Origin: Lepidostoma basale
Taxonomy: Eukaryota > Arthropoda > Insecta > Trichoptera > Lepidostomatidae
Assembly: GCA_022606425.2 (NCBI GenBank)
Contig: JAHDVF020001563.1
Coordinates: forward strand, 1-64,000
Length of the DNA: 64,000 bases
Reading direction: 5' to 3'
This document shows, piece by piece, positions 1-10,655 of the stretch; within the stretch, counting starts at the first letter, position 1, and each line of letters begins with the position of its first letter. The notes under the pieces were generated by a model. The model made no database searches and was not told the DNA's origin. It was given only the letters and a program-made list of their open reading frames with translations. Made by a program: the position numbers and the translations under genes.

Positions 1-947
1 GCCCTCTGGAGTATCTTGCATCATGATCTACGGAATCCTCGCTATAAAAAATGGGCAATATAATTGTTCCACTTTGCTAGGCCGTTAAAAGCGAATCATA
101 TCACGCACATAAAATACAAGCATAAAAAATGTAGAAAACGGACGTTTTCATCAATATTCAATATGGTGTTTTATTACTCGTACATTGTATAATGCAAGAA
201 ACTGTCAATGCTATTATATATAAATATGTTTCCTAGTTCATTTGTTTTGTGATCTTAATTTCACATGAATAATATTTTACTATAGACAATATACAGCTTT
301 GATTGACCACAATTTCGTAGTGGACACAAATGCATTATTCCGATAGAATCTAAAGCATCTGTTGTGTGGTGGATATGTGGTCTACTACTTTTAATGTCTT
401 ATTTGTATATCTGACCTCGTTGTTAATTTGCTCAAGTAGTGTGCCAATTCCTGGGATCTCGTATGTACATCAAACGTGCCGACTATTTGGTAAAATTACT
501 AACAATCATGACACTATCAATCATTGAAAAAAACGTATTTTTTTTACAAAACCACACAAACATGACACGTTTATAATATTACTTACAATATTATTTATAA
601 TATATGTTTATAATATTAATACAAACAAAACAAATTCATTTGAAATAATAAAATATGGTGCATAATCAGAAAGTATATTTATTTTTTCGTTTCAAATGTT
701 TATTTGTGTTTAGGTGACTAAATAATTATTGAATAATCTCCAAATAACCAAAAATTAATATATATTTGTATGATACATATGTAAGTGGCAAAATGATAGG
801 TATAAATGTTGGTTAATCATCAGAGTGTCGTTTATAAGAATGTTCCGTCTTGCCATAAAATAAAGATTTAATAATGCTCTAGCAAGGTAAAAATATCACT
901 CCTCTAAAAAATAACTAAACTTCCAGATATCGGACGTGTTTATCTAT
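1..947. other. AT-rich DNA without a recognisable gene
   Basis: No coding frame or RNA gene is visible. Around 100-165 there is a right-arm scrap of the FB-A foldback family (a tract ending in an ACGTTTTCAT motif). The rest is AT-rich with homopolymer runs. Confidence 0.6.
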
Positions 948-1135
948 ATTTGACGACCTTCGTGGCAGAGTGATAAGAACTTTTACTGCTGTACCGAAGG
1001 TCCCGGGATCGATTCCCGGCGATGAAAGTGTGATTGACACACTGTATTTAATCTGATGTAGAATTCACGTGACAATAAAATGGCAATAGATTAGATACCG
1101 ATCACCTTTCACGAGAATCAATATTATAATATTGA
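948..1135 (+). mobile_element. SINE-1 copy, tRNA-derived head
   Basis: The 5' part resembles a tRNA with an A-box-like GTGGCAGAGTG and a B-box-like GATCGATTCCC, followed by the family body: a small ACAGTGTGAT/ACACTGT hairpin, AATTCACGTGACAATAAAATGG, and GAGAATCAATA. The same order recurs near 2.5, 12.4, 33.9, 48.4, 52.4 and 52.6 kb. This copy lacks the distal tail seen in the 52.6 kb copy. No intact cloverleaf is expected, so it is not a functional tRNA. RNA polymerase III transcription is inferred from the boxes. Confidence 0.8.
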
Positions 1136-1296
1136 GATAATAAAAAAATTGTAAATAGTTATTTGGTTCAAATGATCCGTTGCATAAAAATACGGTTTAA
1201 ACTAAGAAATATTTTAAGTTTAAACCGGTTTTGGCAGCTAGCCACGTGATATTATAATTTACTTTTAAAAAGAAATTTTAACTTTTAAAAAGGAAA

Positions 1297-1414
1297 GATG
1301 TATGAATGTTGAGGAAGCGAGAGAAATATGTCAGGAAAGAAAAGTGTGGCGGTCCATTCTTTCTGCCTACCCCTTCGGGGAGACGGCGTGATGGCTAGTT
1401 TGTTAGTTAGTTAA
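1297..1414 (+). mobile_element. L-TTAG LINE, short 3'-end copy
   Basis: About 118 bp matches the last codons of the L-TTAG ORF: a CMNVEEAREICQ-like segment, then VW..ILSAYPFGETA and TGA, followed by a GTTAG-type tail. It is 5'-truncated, as is usual after target-primed reverse transcription. No clean target duplication is visible next to it. Confidence 0.8.
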
Positions 1415-2119
1415 GAAATTTCAATTTATGACATTTTTATTAATTATGGAAATAAAGAACATTACTTTAGGGAAAAAAATGTTGTAAATAAGAATTAATT
1501 TATAGATATTTTTAGGGATTTTATCAAATATTTATGGCATTATATATAATAATACTTATAGAGAAATCATAAAGAGTTATACGCATTGAAAACTTTATAT
1601 GGAATTTTACATCAAGTTCAAGACTGTTATTAAAAATCTTCTATACACCAAAGCTTTCTGTCTTAATCTTTCATTCTGTGATAGACTAACAAATGTTTCA
1701 ATTTAAATAATTTATGCTCTTGTATCACACGTGTATGATATGCTTATTAATGACAAAACATTTCGGAATTTTCAATACTTTTAACTAATTTATTTGAGCA
1801 CATAACTCTGGAGGTGCGTGCGCGGGCCGCTTCGGGAGAGTTATGACTTTCCAGGTTTAAACGATGACTCGTCATTTAGGAAAATGATTCATTACAGTCA
1901 TCAACTTTTGTAATTAGTTAGCTCCCAAAGGTTAGAACTTGTTTAAAAATATTTATTCTCACCAAAGAATGCCCAACACTAAATATTTTACTTCTATAAT
2001 TGAAAATCATTGGTACATTTCTCATTTAAACTAATGGAAGTGTTGAAAATATTTGTAAAATGTTTCTTTTACCATTCTACATGTTTTTCAATTCACGATA
2101 TTACTCTTAAAATTCAATG
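1415..2119. other. AT-rich DNA, nothing recognised
   Basis: No gene or clear repeat is seen. A short GC-rich patch at about 1808-1850 stands out against AT-rich surroundings but has no interpretable motif. Confidence 0.5.
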
Positions 2120-2290
2120 TTTCTTGGACAATTGTGTAAAATTACACATTAAATTATTAATACTAATGAAAACGTATATTTTTTAGAAGTTTAATAAAGT
2201 TTTCTAGTTTCTATCTTTTGATAATGCCTTACCAAGTCAAAACATGTCAATCCCATTAATCATAATAAAGCTTCGTCCCTTTCATTAAGG
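2120..2290. mobile_element. FB-A foldback, compact copy
   Basis: A left arm (ATTAATACTAATGAAAACGT, then TTTTTTAGAAGTTT) is followed by an inverted right arm (TTTGATAATGCCTTACCAAG, AAACATGTCAATCCCAT). Arm order and sequence match the fuller copies at 3140-3510 and 48640-49075. There is no coding capacity. Confidence 0.6.
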
Positions 2291-2424
2291 ATAAGAATAA
2301 TAATATCTAACAATTCGGAACTAGTCACTTTTATGAAATATATTATAATTAAAATACAGTACGTTTTAATCGATATGAAATTTCTAATCTATGTCTATTG
2401 TATAATTGTTGTTAGTAGGATTTT

Positions 2425-2456
2425 TTGTGAAAATAAAATGATTTGATTTGATTTGA
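2425..2456 (+). repeat. L-TGATT-type LINE tail
   Basis: A polyadenylation-like AATAAAA followed by a TGATTTGATTTG repeat matches the tails seen in reverse orientation at 20774, 23245 and 28196. Only the tail is recognisable. It directly abuts the SINE-1 copy on its right. Confidence 0.5.
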
Positions 2457-2625
2457 AATCGATGTAGCGATCATTTTTTGATTCTCGTGACATGTCATAG
2501 GTAGTTAATCTATCGCACCAGACCGAACACAGCGTGACAATCATATTGCTATCGCTGGGAATCGAATCCGGAACCTTTGGGGTGGCCGTCAAAGCACTAA
2601 CCACTCAGCCACGAAGGTCGTCAAT
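2457..2625 (-). mobile_element. SINE-1 copy
   Basis: Read on the minus strand it starts at GACGACCTTCGTGGCTGAGTG (A-box-like), then has GGATTCGATTCCC (B-box-like), the ATGATTGTCAC body element, and the TCACGAGAATCAA segment. It is truncated distally where the TGATT tail begins. An open frame of 69 codons across it is chance. Confidence 0.8.
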
Positions 2626-3139
2626 TATGTAGGGTTGTTAAAAATATTATAGTCAATCTGTTAAAATGTTAAGAAATATTGATTAAAGCATGTTTTTGTA
2701 CGATTCAATCTTACAAGTTTTGTTTCTTCATTGTACGTTTAATTTTACAAATTGTTATATCCTACATACAACCAACAATTTTCTCGCAATTACGCTTTAA
2801 GTTGTCAGACTTTAAAAGTATAAAATTGGTTGTGCAATGTTTCGCCCGTCCGTGTACAGCTCTATGGAGGAGAACAGCCGCATTATGAAGGTCTAGAACA
2901 ATCGTAATATTGTAATACTGAGCCGGTGTTAATGCTCACTAAAGGGAGGAACTTTGGGCCGTAATTAAAAGTCCTCCGGTACTCTTGTGTAGCGGGAACA
3001 TCTGTTCCGTCGCGGTACTAAAAGCTCGCGAGCTTTCCATAAAATAAAGAATAGATGGTCCGTGTCACAAGAATATTTTTGAAGGTAAACTTCTTTTGGC
3101 GCGTTTAGTAGAGGTTACATTTGAGAGTTAAACAACGAG
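2626..3139. other. Unassigned DNA with a moderately GC-rich patch
   Basis: No gene is recognised. Positions about 2900-3055 are richer in G and C than the flanks and match no repeat elsewhere in the window. Short open frames here lack any family resemblance. Confidence 0.4.
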
Positions 3140-3510
3140 AATTGAAAACGTTGAGTAGTAGAAAACAGTCAGTTTTCTAGAAGTTTTATTATATTTTATG
3201 GGAATGACATGTTTCGCCCTTCTAAGACATTATCAAATATGACGAAACATCAACTCGTTGCAGTTTATATACACTAGTAAATGGAGCAGAATATGGTAAT
3301 TAACGAAAATTGATGTGACTTTATACATTTTTAACAAAGAATTATTTGAGTAGGTCCAGAAATATTGGAAAGTGTTTCTTGGAACTCTTTAAATGGAAAC
3401 ATGTCATTCAAATAAAATACAACAAAACGTCTAGAAAACGGACGTTTTCATTCGTATTAATAATTTAATATAAAGTTTTAGATCATTATTCAAGTAACAA
3501 TTAATGAGTC
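3140..3510. mobile_element. FB-A foldback, long copy with internal segment
   Basis: The left arm (TTTTCTAGAAGTTTTATTAT, ATGACATGTTTCGCCC, CATTATCAAAT) and an inverted right arm (ATGTCATTCAAATAAAAT, then ACGGACGTTTTCATTCGTAT) flank about 160 bp of non-palindromic DNA. That internal segment recurs at 48780-48965 (inverted) and 51177-51380, so it is original element sequence. No transposase frame remains. Confidence 0.75.
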
Positions 3511-4439
3511 ATGATAAGATTCATGTTCGTTTATTGATATTCACATATGAAATTATTTGAGTAAATTAAAATATACTTATATTAATTTATATTACACTTT
3601 TTGCAATAACTATGTATTATTTGTTTATTCTAATGACAACAATGCGCCAAGTTGTATCTATGTGGAAAAACGTGTAACAATTTAAAAAAAAACATTGTGA
3701 ACGAAATATATTGACGAAGACATCCGCTTTCTAGGTTAGTTTACTTAATAGTTTACACGTCATTGTTAATGAAAATATAATTTCTATTATTTTTGAGTCA
3801 TATCCATACATATTCTTAATTCTTTGAAGTATTCGTATTTTATTTATCCGAGTGTCGTTTTTCGCGTTCTGCGAAATAAAAGAGTGATGATAAACTTTAG
3901 CGCGAGCTTCCCTTGTTTGAGCTTGTTTGTTCTCCACTTCTCATCCCCGCCTCAGCCCCGCTTCATACTCGTGTCTTTTGAATGTTCCTCGCGTTCTGTG
4001 TACATTTCAAAGCGCATGACACTTCTTTATCAAATATTTAATTACAATTTAACCACAATAACGCTCTTTTTCACAGCGTTTACTTGCACCCTTTTTTGGG
4101 TGAACTGCACTGGGATTATATGCTTTATATCATTTCTACATTGAACTAAATAATGGTAGTTACTGTTAAATAAGAATCAATAACGTTAGTTTAATTGATG
4201 TTTTGCACGTGCAAATATAATATTTAATCTTACAAGCCTACCTTACATACATTATAATGAAAGATTCTTTGCATCAATAATGTAACATATTGATAACAAA
4301 ACTATTCATCACTATCGTTCTGGCCACATAACTTAAGAAATGAACATCCGCTTAAGAAATGAACATTTTTGAAAGGGGAGTTCTTTGGTGAATTTGTGAT
4401 CTCGTGAAGGATGAAAAATAGTGATATTTTAAATGAATG
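3511..4439. other. Unassigned AT-rich DNA
   Basis: No gene is supported. A 106-codon plus-strand frame at 3824-4144 overlaps a minus-strand frame and reads as low-complexity hydrophobic residues with no recognisable domain, so I treat it as chance. Confidence 0.5.
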
Positions 4440-4801
4440 AATTGTACACAGTCAGAACCAAACATCTCTTAAGAGTAGCAGAAATGAGAACGTTGCGACC
4501 TATTGTCGGTGGAACCCTTAGAGATAGGATACCCAATGAAGAAATTCGCAAATCCTGCAAAATTGAAGACATAGTGAGATGAAGTAGGCGGAGAAGACGA
4601 TTCTGGAGAGATCACATCGAGAGAATGGATCCAGCAAGAATTCCTAAAATCGCGATGCACGAGACTCCAGAGCGCCGTCGACCACCAAGACGACCACCAA
4701 AGAGATGGAAAGAAGGCTGGTCGTCTTTATCACAGGAAGAAAGTTGACATCCTGCATAAAGAGATTGCAAGATTTAAAATCAGAAGAAGAAGAAGAGGAA
4801 T
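4440..4801 (+). mobile_element. L-GAA2 LINE, C-terminal fragment
   Basis: The translated plus strand shows EMRTLRPIVGGTLRDRIPNE followed by IR..CKIEDIV, a basic R-rich stretch, HIERMD, and a proline/arginine-rich RRPPRRPPKRWKEGW motif, ending in an AGAAGAAGAAG tail. This is the post-reverse-transcriptase C-terminus of an RTE-like LINE; the best copy is at 57735-58145. An in-frame stop after DIVR shows decay. Confidence 0.8.
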
Positions 4802-4804
4802 TGT

Positions 4805-5050
4805 ACATCATTTATGAAGGTCCAAGTAGGTACAAATAATATCAAATGTGTGTGTACCTAAGATAATAATGACTGGACGTCCGGGGGGTAGAAGAAGGTT
4901 AAAAAGACCTAGGCTGAGGCGGGAGGATAACGCAAATAAGGATGCAGTAAAGCTTTTACAAGTTGCAAATTGGAAAACAGCGACAAGAAAAAATTGAAGC
5001 AGAAGAATGCTCGATTTGAGCGGTAGAGCCATCGAAGAAGGAGAATATAA
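4805..5050 (+). mobile_element. LINE C-terminal remnant (L-RLR)
   Basis: The plus strand encodes GRRRLKRPRLRREDNANKDA, then a KLLQVANWKTATR-like segment and a stop. The order (arginine-rich RPRLRWED-like motif, D-A-KLL, NW..A) is that of a LINE endonuclease/reverse-transcriptase C-terminus common in insects. Only this copy is seen here. It lies between two L-GAA2 fragments. Confidence 0.6.
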
Positions 5051-5179
5051 ATACTTAACTAGCCTTGACTTAATGGGATCATATAAATATTATTTTTATT
5101 ACTGTAGTATATAATAACTATTCATTTTTCGAATCAAAATTATTGTTTCATTATTACTAATGAAAATATTATAAATCCA

Positions 5180-5440
5180 CAGAAATGAAGACTCTCCGAT
5201 CCGTTGCGGGAACGACACTCCGAGACAGAGTAAAAAATTCTGAAATAAATGTGGAAGATGTCGTGTGATGGGGAAGACTGAGAAGACGCTACTGGAGAGA
5301 TCATGTGGAAAGAGCATGTTCTGAAAGAGTGATAAATATAGCGGCAAATAAAGTACCAACAGGAAATCGACCTCCAGGAAGAACAGCTAAAAGATTATTT
5401 TACGATTGGAGAACAAAATAAATTGGGGAACAAAATAAGA
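5180..5440 (+). mobile_element. L-GAA2 LINE, C-terminal fragment
   Basis: The translation gives EMKTLRSVAGTTLRDRVKNS, then EDVV, a basic tract, YWRDHVERA and a glycine/proline motif. It is the same domain as at 4440 and 57735 but shorter and with stops. A GAA tail is not clear. Confidence 0.7.
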
Positions 5441-6433
5441 AGGGTATTTTTTTAATTCTGATTCTTAAAATGCATATGATTTTTTTGCACACATAATCCA
5501 CTTCTCTATAATCTCACAATAAAAGCATATTATTTTGTCTCTTTGACCAATTGAATAAATCAACCGATTTTTTTTATTATCAATTCATGTGTTTCTGTAA
5601 ACATTCTCTTTTCAAAAAGTTACTACATAGGACCTCGTCATAGTAGCTGTAAGTATGTATATACTTTGAACCTTCATTTTAACGAAAGCATTCATGCGTG
5701 GTTAGCGAAGGATGTACAAAAGTGACGTCAGTTATCAAAAGACTTCGTTCCACATCTTCAGCTTCCTGCGCATTCGTTCCACTTTATATGGAGCGCTATC
5801 CTTTTCGGAAAAAACAGAATCCTTGTTTGTCCCATAAGATCACAATTTTATTCTAATGTCACCACATTATACTAAAAAAAGGATTAAAAATATCAGCGAA
5901 CACTCGTAAAAAATACCATTTCATTCCAACGGTACTCGGAAAGGTGAAGAGCAAATAAGAAAATTGTTTACTGCTTTTTACGAATTTACTGAGAATTTTT
6001 GGGTGTTCTTGTCGTATGTGGGGACTTCCGTTTCGGTTTCCTCGTCATGGCGGTCGTTTCCTTCCGTTTTGCGAAGCTTTCCCGCCAGAACGGCTGGAGA
6101 ACTGCGGTTAGGGGTGGGTTCCGTACAGGGATGAAAATGACACAAAAATGCCACAATTTGTGTGTTTAACATTAACATGTAACGTTTTGTTGCGCGGTTT
6201 ATCCCGGCGACTCGGCGTAAAAAGTTCGTGTCCTATAAATTAATTCTGAAGTGTAAATTGGGCCTTTTTCTGCCCTTGGACATAAATTTAAATAACGTGA
6301 AAATTAAGTACATTAAACCATTGTTTTTTATGGGATGAAATAAGTAGTAAATAAAATAATTATCTTATGTAAAATATTTTACCAGCATTCAACCTCTCTC
6401 TATTGCTCTATTCTCTTGAAATAATGTGTGATA
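5441..6433. other. Unassigned DNA
   Basis: No gene is recognised. Position about 5723-5732 holds GTGACGTCAG, a match to the cAMP-response-element core TGACGTCA, without supporting promoter context. A patch at about 5990-6240 has higher GC and repeat-free sequence. The 66-codon minus frame at 5978-6178 has no family resemblance. Confidence 0.4.
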
Positions 6434-6721
6434 AAGATCTCTTAAAATAATGTGTGAATGTGAATATAAAATAGAAGATGTGAATGTGCGGGGAAACGAT
6501 GTATGATTGAATACCGAACGACAAAATAAGGACGAAATGTAAGGTAGATGATAGCATTATTAATAAAATTAAAAATAGGATCCCTGAGATGGTTTGAGCA
6601 TATGGAACAAATGGATAAGAGAAGAAAAAGTTTTGTAAAAGCAGTGTGAGTGGAAAGGGAAGCCGAGGACGACTGATGAAAGCATGGCAAGACCGAAAAA
6701 ATAAATTATTTAAAGACTGTT
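6434..6721 (+). mobile_element. L-TTAG LINE, left part of a split copy
   Basis: The translation resembles IPNDEIRTKC, then DDSIINKI and SLRWFEHMEQMD, followed by a basic RGRPMKAWQD region, with decay near the 5' end (a duplicated AATGTGTGAATG stretch). The copy resumes at 7168 after an inserted L-GAA1 element; the junctions carry an 11 bp duplication ACATTAGAAGT. Confidence 0.75.
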
Positions 6722-6732
6722 ACATTAGAAGT

Positions 6733-7156
6733 TACCATATGGCTGCGAAACCTGGACTCTAAAAGTGAATGTAATGAACCAGTTGGAGGCGTTTAAGATG
6801 TGAATATACCGCAGAATGCTTCGTATACCGTGGACCGATAGGGTCAGTAATGCAGACGTACTACAGAAAGCATGAGCCAATAAAGAGCTGTTGTCGATTG
6901 TGAAAGTTAGAATGTTCTCATATTTGGTTAATGTGCTAAGGGGAGAAAAACACCATATCCTACGACTGATATTAATGGATTAAGTGGAGGGATGTCAAGG
7001 AGTTGGTAGAAGGCAGTTGTCCTGGCTGCGGAACAAAAAGAAATGGAACGAAATGATGAGAATACAGAACCTGTTCCAAGCGGCAAAGGACAGAGATGCA
7101 TTTGCTACATTGATCGCCAACGATGGGAGGGCCTGACACGCTATCGAAAGAAGAGG
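6733..7156 (+). mobile_element. L-GAA1 LINE inserted in L-TTAG
   Basis: The plus strand reads YGCETWTLKVNVMNQLEAFK, RRMLRIPWTDRVSNADVLQK, LRGEKHH, RRQLSWLRN and AAKDRDAFATLIANDG, ending in a GAAAGAAGAGG tail. This is the C-terminal part of an RTE-like LINE, after the catalytic domain. It is flanked by ACATTAGAAGT at 6722-6732 and 7157-7167. Several stops are present. It is older than the copies at 16865 and 54837, judging by divergence. Confidence 0.85.
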
Positions 7157-7167
7157 ACATTAGAAGT

Positions 7168-7263
7168 CGGAAATATTAACGAGTTATGATGTTATGATGT
7201 ATGAATGTAGCGGAAACTAGAGAGATATGTTTGGACAGAGCAATATGGCGATCCATCCTCTCT
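7168..7263 (+). mobile_element. L-TTAG LINE, right part of the split copy
   Basis: It continues the element interrupted at 6722: an AGTCGGAA...AACGAG stretch, then the CMNVAETREICLDRAIWRSI-like end. The copy stops before the usual tail. Confidence 0.7.
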
Positions 7264-7395
7264 GTTTTACTTTCAAAAATACTACTCAAACACCGTTTTA
7301 ATTCCATTCTAGTATTTAATAATACACATGTACGTGTCAAATTACAATATTTGAGTTGTTGAATTAAAATAGACACGAAATATAAAAAAAAAAAA

Positions 7396-7925
7396 AATTA
7401 GTATGCAATTTCGTTCTATATGGCATAAAGAACGAAACTGCATACTCACTTACATAGTTAGATTTTTTGGTGCCTATTTTACTATCTAACAAAAATTAAG
7501 AATTAAGAAGTAATTAAAAAAATCGCATACTTAGTTAGATTTTCATTTTGTATTTAGTGCCTATTTTACTTCAACTATTTAAAAAAAATCTAACTGAGTA
7601 TGCAATTTCGTTGTATATGGCATATAGAACGAAACTGCATACTTACTTAGTTAGATTATTACTTTGTATTTTATCCCTATTTTATTTCAACTATCTAAAA
7701 AAATCTAACTGAGTATGCAATATCGTTATACTCGTATATGGCATATAAAACGAAACTGCATACTTACTTAGTTAAATTATTATTTTGTATTTCGTGCCTA
7801 TTTTACTTCAACTATCTAAAGAAATCTAACTGGGTATACAGTTTCGTTCTGTATGGCATATAGAACGAAATTGCATACTTACTAAGTTAGATTTTTATTT
7901 TGTATTTAGTGCCTATTTTACTGCA
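7396..7925. repeat. Tandem array of palindromic ~120 bp units
   Basis: Units contain an approximately 65 bp imperfect palindrome (for example 7590-7654: CTAACTGAGTATGCAATTTC ... GAAACTGCATACTTACTTAG), separated by about 50 bp of conserved AT-rich spacer with TTTTGTATTTAGTGCCTATT. Palindromes begin near 7396, 7590, 7705 and 7826, with a half unit near 7519. Spacing between full units is 115-121 bp. There is no reading frame. It could be a satellite seeded from a foldback element. Confidence 0.85.
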
Positions 7926-8389
7926 ACCATTCGTTTATCTAAAATTAATCGGAAAATCTCTCTGAGGCTGGTTTCTTATGCATATTGTAGCGTTTCAGAC
8001 TACTAGTAAGACAAGCCTCTCCCCCGAGCCAATAACTCGCTACTGACATAACTTCTGTAAATATTATTAAGTTGGAAGAGTGATGGGTCGTGCATGCAAT
8101 TTTAATCTTTATCGACATCAACCATTTTACAAGCATTAAATTATGGCATGAATGATTACCGTTTGATCTGATTTATAAGTGTGCAGGAACTGGTTATTTT
8201 GATGGGTTTAACTGACGTGCGATTATTATCGTAGTAATTGCAGTATGTTCTAGACAAATCACTTACCCGAAGGCTGCGTTATTATGAGTTTAATAAAATG
8301 TTCTTCTCCGGGTAAGTTTTTTATTGGTGTTTATTTTTAACGTAATAAAATGAAGAAGGTAAAATAATGTTTGTCTCTTGAACCGAAAA
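7926..8389. other. Unassigned DNA
   Basis: No gene or repeat family is recognised. The 63-codon minus frame at 7945-8136 has no domain resemblance. Confidence 0.5.
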
Positions 8390-9125
8390 ACTGAAAGGAA
8401 AAAACTTTTTTTTTATGAATTAAATCAGTACACAATGGTGTTCTTCTACCGACCCTTATGTATGGAAGCGAAGCATGGAACTGGCAAAAGAAGGATGAAA
8501 ATAGAATAAATGCAGTAGAAATGAGATCTCTTAGACGAATGTGTAGATACTCTGTGTATGATAGTGTCGAATGAAAATATAAGAAGTGAATGCGGTGCGA
8601 ATGATGGTGTTATGAACAAAATAATGAAAGGATCATTAAGATGGTTTAACATATGAAAAGAATGAATGAAGAAAGAAAGGTAAAAAAAAAATTATGTTAA
8701 CGATGTAATGGAACCAGAAATAGAGGAAGACCGATGAAAACGTGGAACGATCAAATAAATCAAATATTGAGTGTCGGCCATGTGAGAAGTCAGAGAAATC
8801 GACGCGCTTGCATGACACGATGTATGAATGCTGAGGAAGCGAGAGAAATTTGTCAGGAAAGAAAAGTGTGGCAGTCCATTCTTTCTGCCTACCCCTTCGG
8901 GGAGACGGCGTGATGGTTAGTTAGTTAGTTAGTTAAATCACTGTTTTTTCCACTTTTGAAAATATTTTTCTTGACATGTTTCGAAGGCTTACACCTCCAT
9001 CATCGGGAGATATACAGTTTAAAGATAGGAAGAAAAAACTCAAAATTGGAAAAAGCAGTTTTTTAGTTCATAAAAAATCCGTCATTATCGAATTTCACAG
9101 AGTTAACGCCTAAAGTTTAAATGAA
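8390..9125. mobile_element. FB-B foldback interrupted by a LINE
   Basis: The outer parts are a left arm to 8427 and 8933-9125, with the hallmarks of FB-B: a TTCCACTTTTGAAAATA arm, GACATGTTTCGAAGGC, TTACACCTCCATCATCGGGA, and an inverted arm ending GTTAACGCCT. The LINE at 8428-8932 separates the arms. Confidence 0.7.
8428..8932 (+). mobile_element. L-TTAG LINE copy with target duplication
   Basis: It encodes a decayed VHNGVLLPTLMYGSEAWNWQ, INAVEMRSLRRMC and later CMNAEEAREICQ, SAYPFGETA, TGA, then a (TTAG)n tail. The target duplication TTAAATCA lies at 8420-8427 and 8933-8940. It was inserted into an FB-B foldback. Frameshifts are present in the middle. Confidence 0.9.
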
Positions 9126-9259
9126 ATGAAAATAATATGGATGCGAATTTAAATCCGTATTTCTTATGAAGCAATGATATATGAATGTAACCAATTTTTT
9201 TTTCAAAAAATATTGTTATTTACGTACAATTCTAAGAATTAGCACGAGTGTATGTTGTT

Positions 9260-9360
9260 TAATTTCTACGAAATTATCTCGACAACTATTTCTCAAACCG
9301 AAATTGGAATAATCAGTTGGCGAAATAGCTGTCGCGATAATTTCATAGAAATGAAAAAAG
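9260..9360. repeat. Hairpin (FB-F)
   Basis: An arm with TTTCTACGAAATTATCTCGA is matched in inverted orientation by TCGCGATAATTTCATAGAAA, about 30 bp each side of a ~30 bp centre. It is a single copy in this window, AT-rich and non-coding. Confidence 0.6.
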
Positions 9361-10549
9361 ATATTTTTGATATGATATTTTTTTTAGATTAAACAGTTAA
9401 CAATAGTAAATAAATACATTTTATTATGTAGGAGTTAACATCTGAAATAATGTTAAAGTTTAGCTAATATTTATTAAGAAGAGTCTAGTTGTGTCTAGTA
9501 TTATACTCAAATCACCTCAGATCAATCAAACATCAAATCAGAAGCTAAGCATTATGTGCCCTAAGACTTCATTCCAATAAACCATTTATTTGATTACAAA
9601 TGAAATATTCTACAGTTTTTGTTTGTTCCCAAAAGATATATATTTTTTTAATTTTCATCTTAGAAACAACCTTGGTAGGTGAAGAATTATTTTCATATTT
9701 ATATTAAATTGTATTAAAAGGATTAAAATACTTTTATGCAGATGATAGCAATGTCAGGTATTCATATATTCAGTGCAAAATGCAACTTGGACTATTTCTC
9801 AGTTAATGAAAATTCCATGGCCAGAATGCGTGAACTCCACTTCTGTGATTTACTTGCAAAATAGCCAAATGGTGGAATTCAAATTTACTACGCTCACTTT
9901 TGGCATGGCGCAGAATTCGTTATTTGAAAATAAAATCCCTTAAATCTTTAAGGTCACACCGCCCTTAAAACGTATCACGTGAGAGCTTACACGCGTTCTC
10001 CCGTCAAAATATTTTATTTTATTGTGAATATTCAAATATTTATTACCAATATTCCAAAAATAGTTTGTAGTTAAGAAAAAAAAAACGAATTTCAACATTA
10101 TTTTTTTTTACATGGTTCGAATTTATTAAATCTTCATCATCGATGTATAATACAATATTTTTTTACTTCTTTAGACATACTTAACCAATATTTTTTCGTT
10201 AACTTAATTATATGAAATAAATTATACTATAAAATAAAAAATAAATACAATCAACATTTTTTGTGAAAAAAATAAGCATTTTTGATTCTTATAAATGAAA
10301 TCAGATCTAGGCATATTTGTAAAACATGTCAAAATAACAAAATAACAAGAGAAGATAAGATTGTTTTGAGCGATTTAACTAATATCTTTTGATGGAAAAT
10401 CATTATAAATAATAATGATATAAAATGGAGTTAAAATTTATTAATATATTGAATAATGGGTAAAATAAAATAAAAACTCATCATCGCATTATCTCAAAAA
10501 CCACAAACGCCTCTGAATAAAGCTATGTTTTTATTTAATTAATATACAA
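9361..10549. other. AT-rich DNA with an FB-B-like fragment
   Basis: No gene is recognised. At about 10080-10150 there is an FB-B-like half arm (ACATGGTTCGAATTT then CTTCATCATCG). The rest is AT-rich with many homopolymers. Confidence 0.5.
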
Positions 10550-10655
10550 GACATTTAATAATGCCTTAGACAGGCGAAACATGTCATTCACATGAAATTT
10601 AATAATATAAAATAAAATCATATGTTTTCATTAATATTAATTAATAAGAACTAGT
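10550..10655. mobile_element. FB-A foldback, right arm only
   Basis: TAATGCCTTAGACAGGCGAA, ACATGTCATTCACATGAA and a trailing TATGTTTTCATTAATATTAA match the right arm of FB-A. No left arm is found upstream. Confidence 0.6.

Noticed and set aside
3824..4144. 106-codon plus-strand frame
   Set aside because: The composition is hydrophobic and low complexity, with an opposite-strand frame over part of it and no domain.
5723..5732. TGACGTCA (cAMP-response-element core)
   Set aside because: An isolated 8-mer without promoter context is expected by chance in 64 kb.
7396..7925. CRISPR-like array of repeats and spacers
   Set aside because: The regular spacing is superficially similar, but the spacers are conserved rather than unique, the units are long palindromes, and the DNA is animal.
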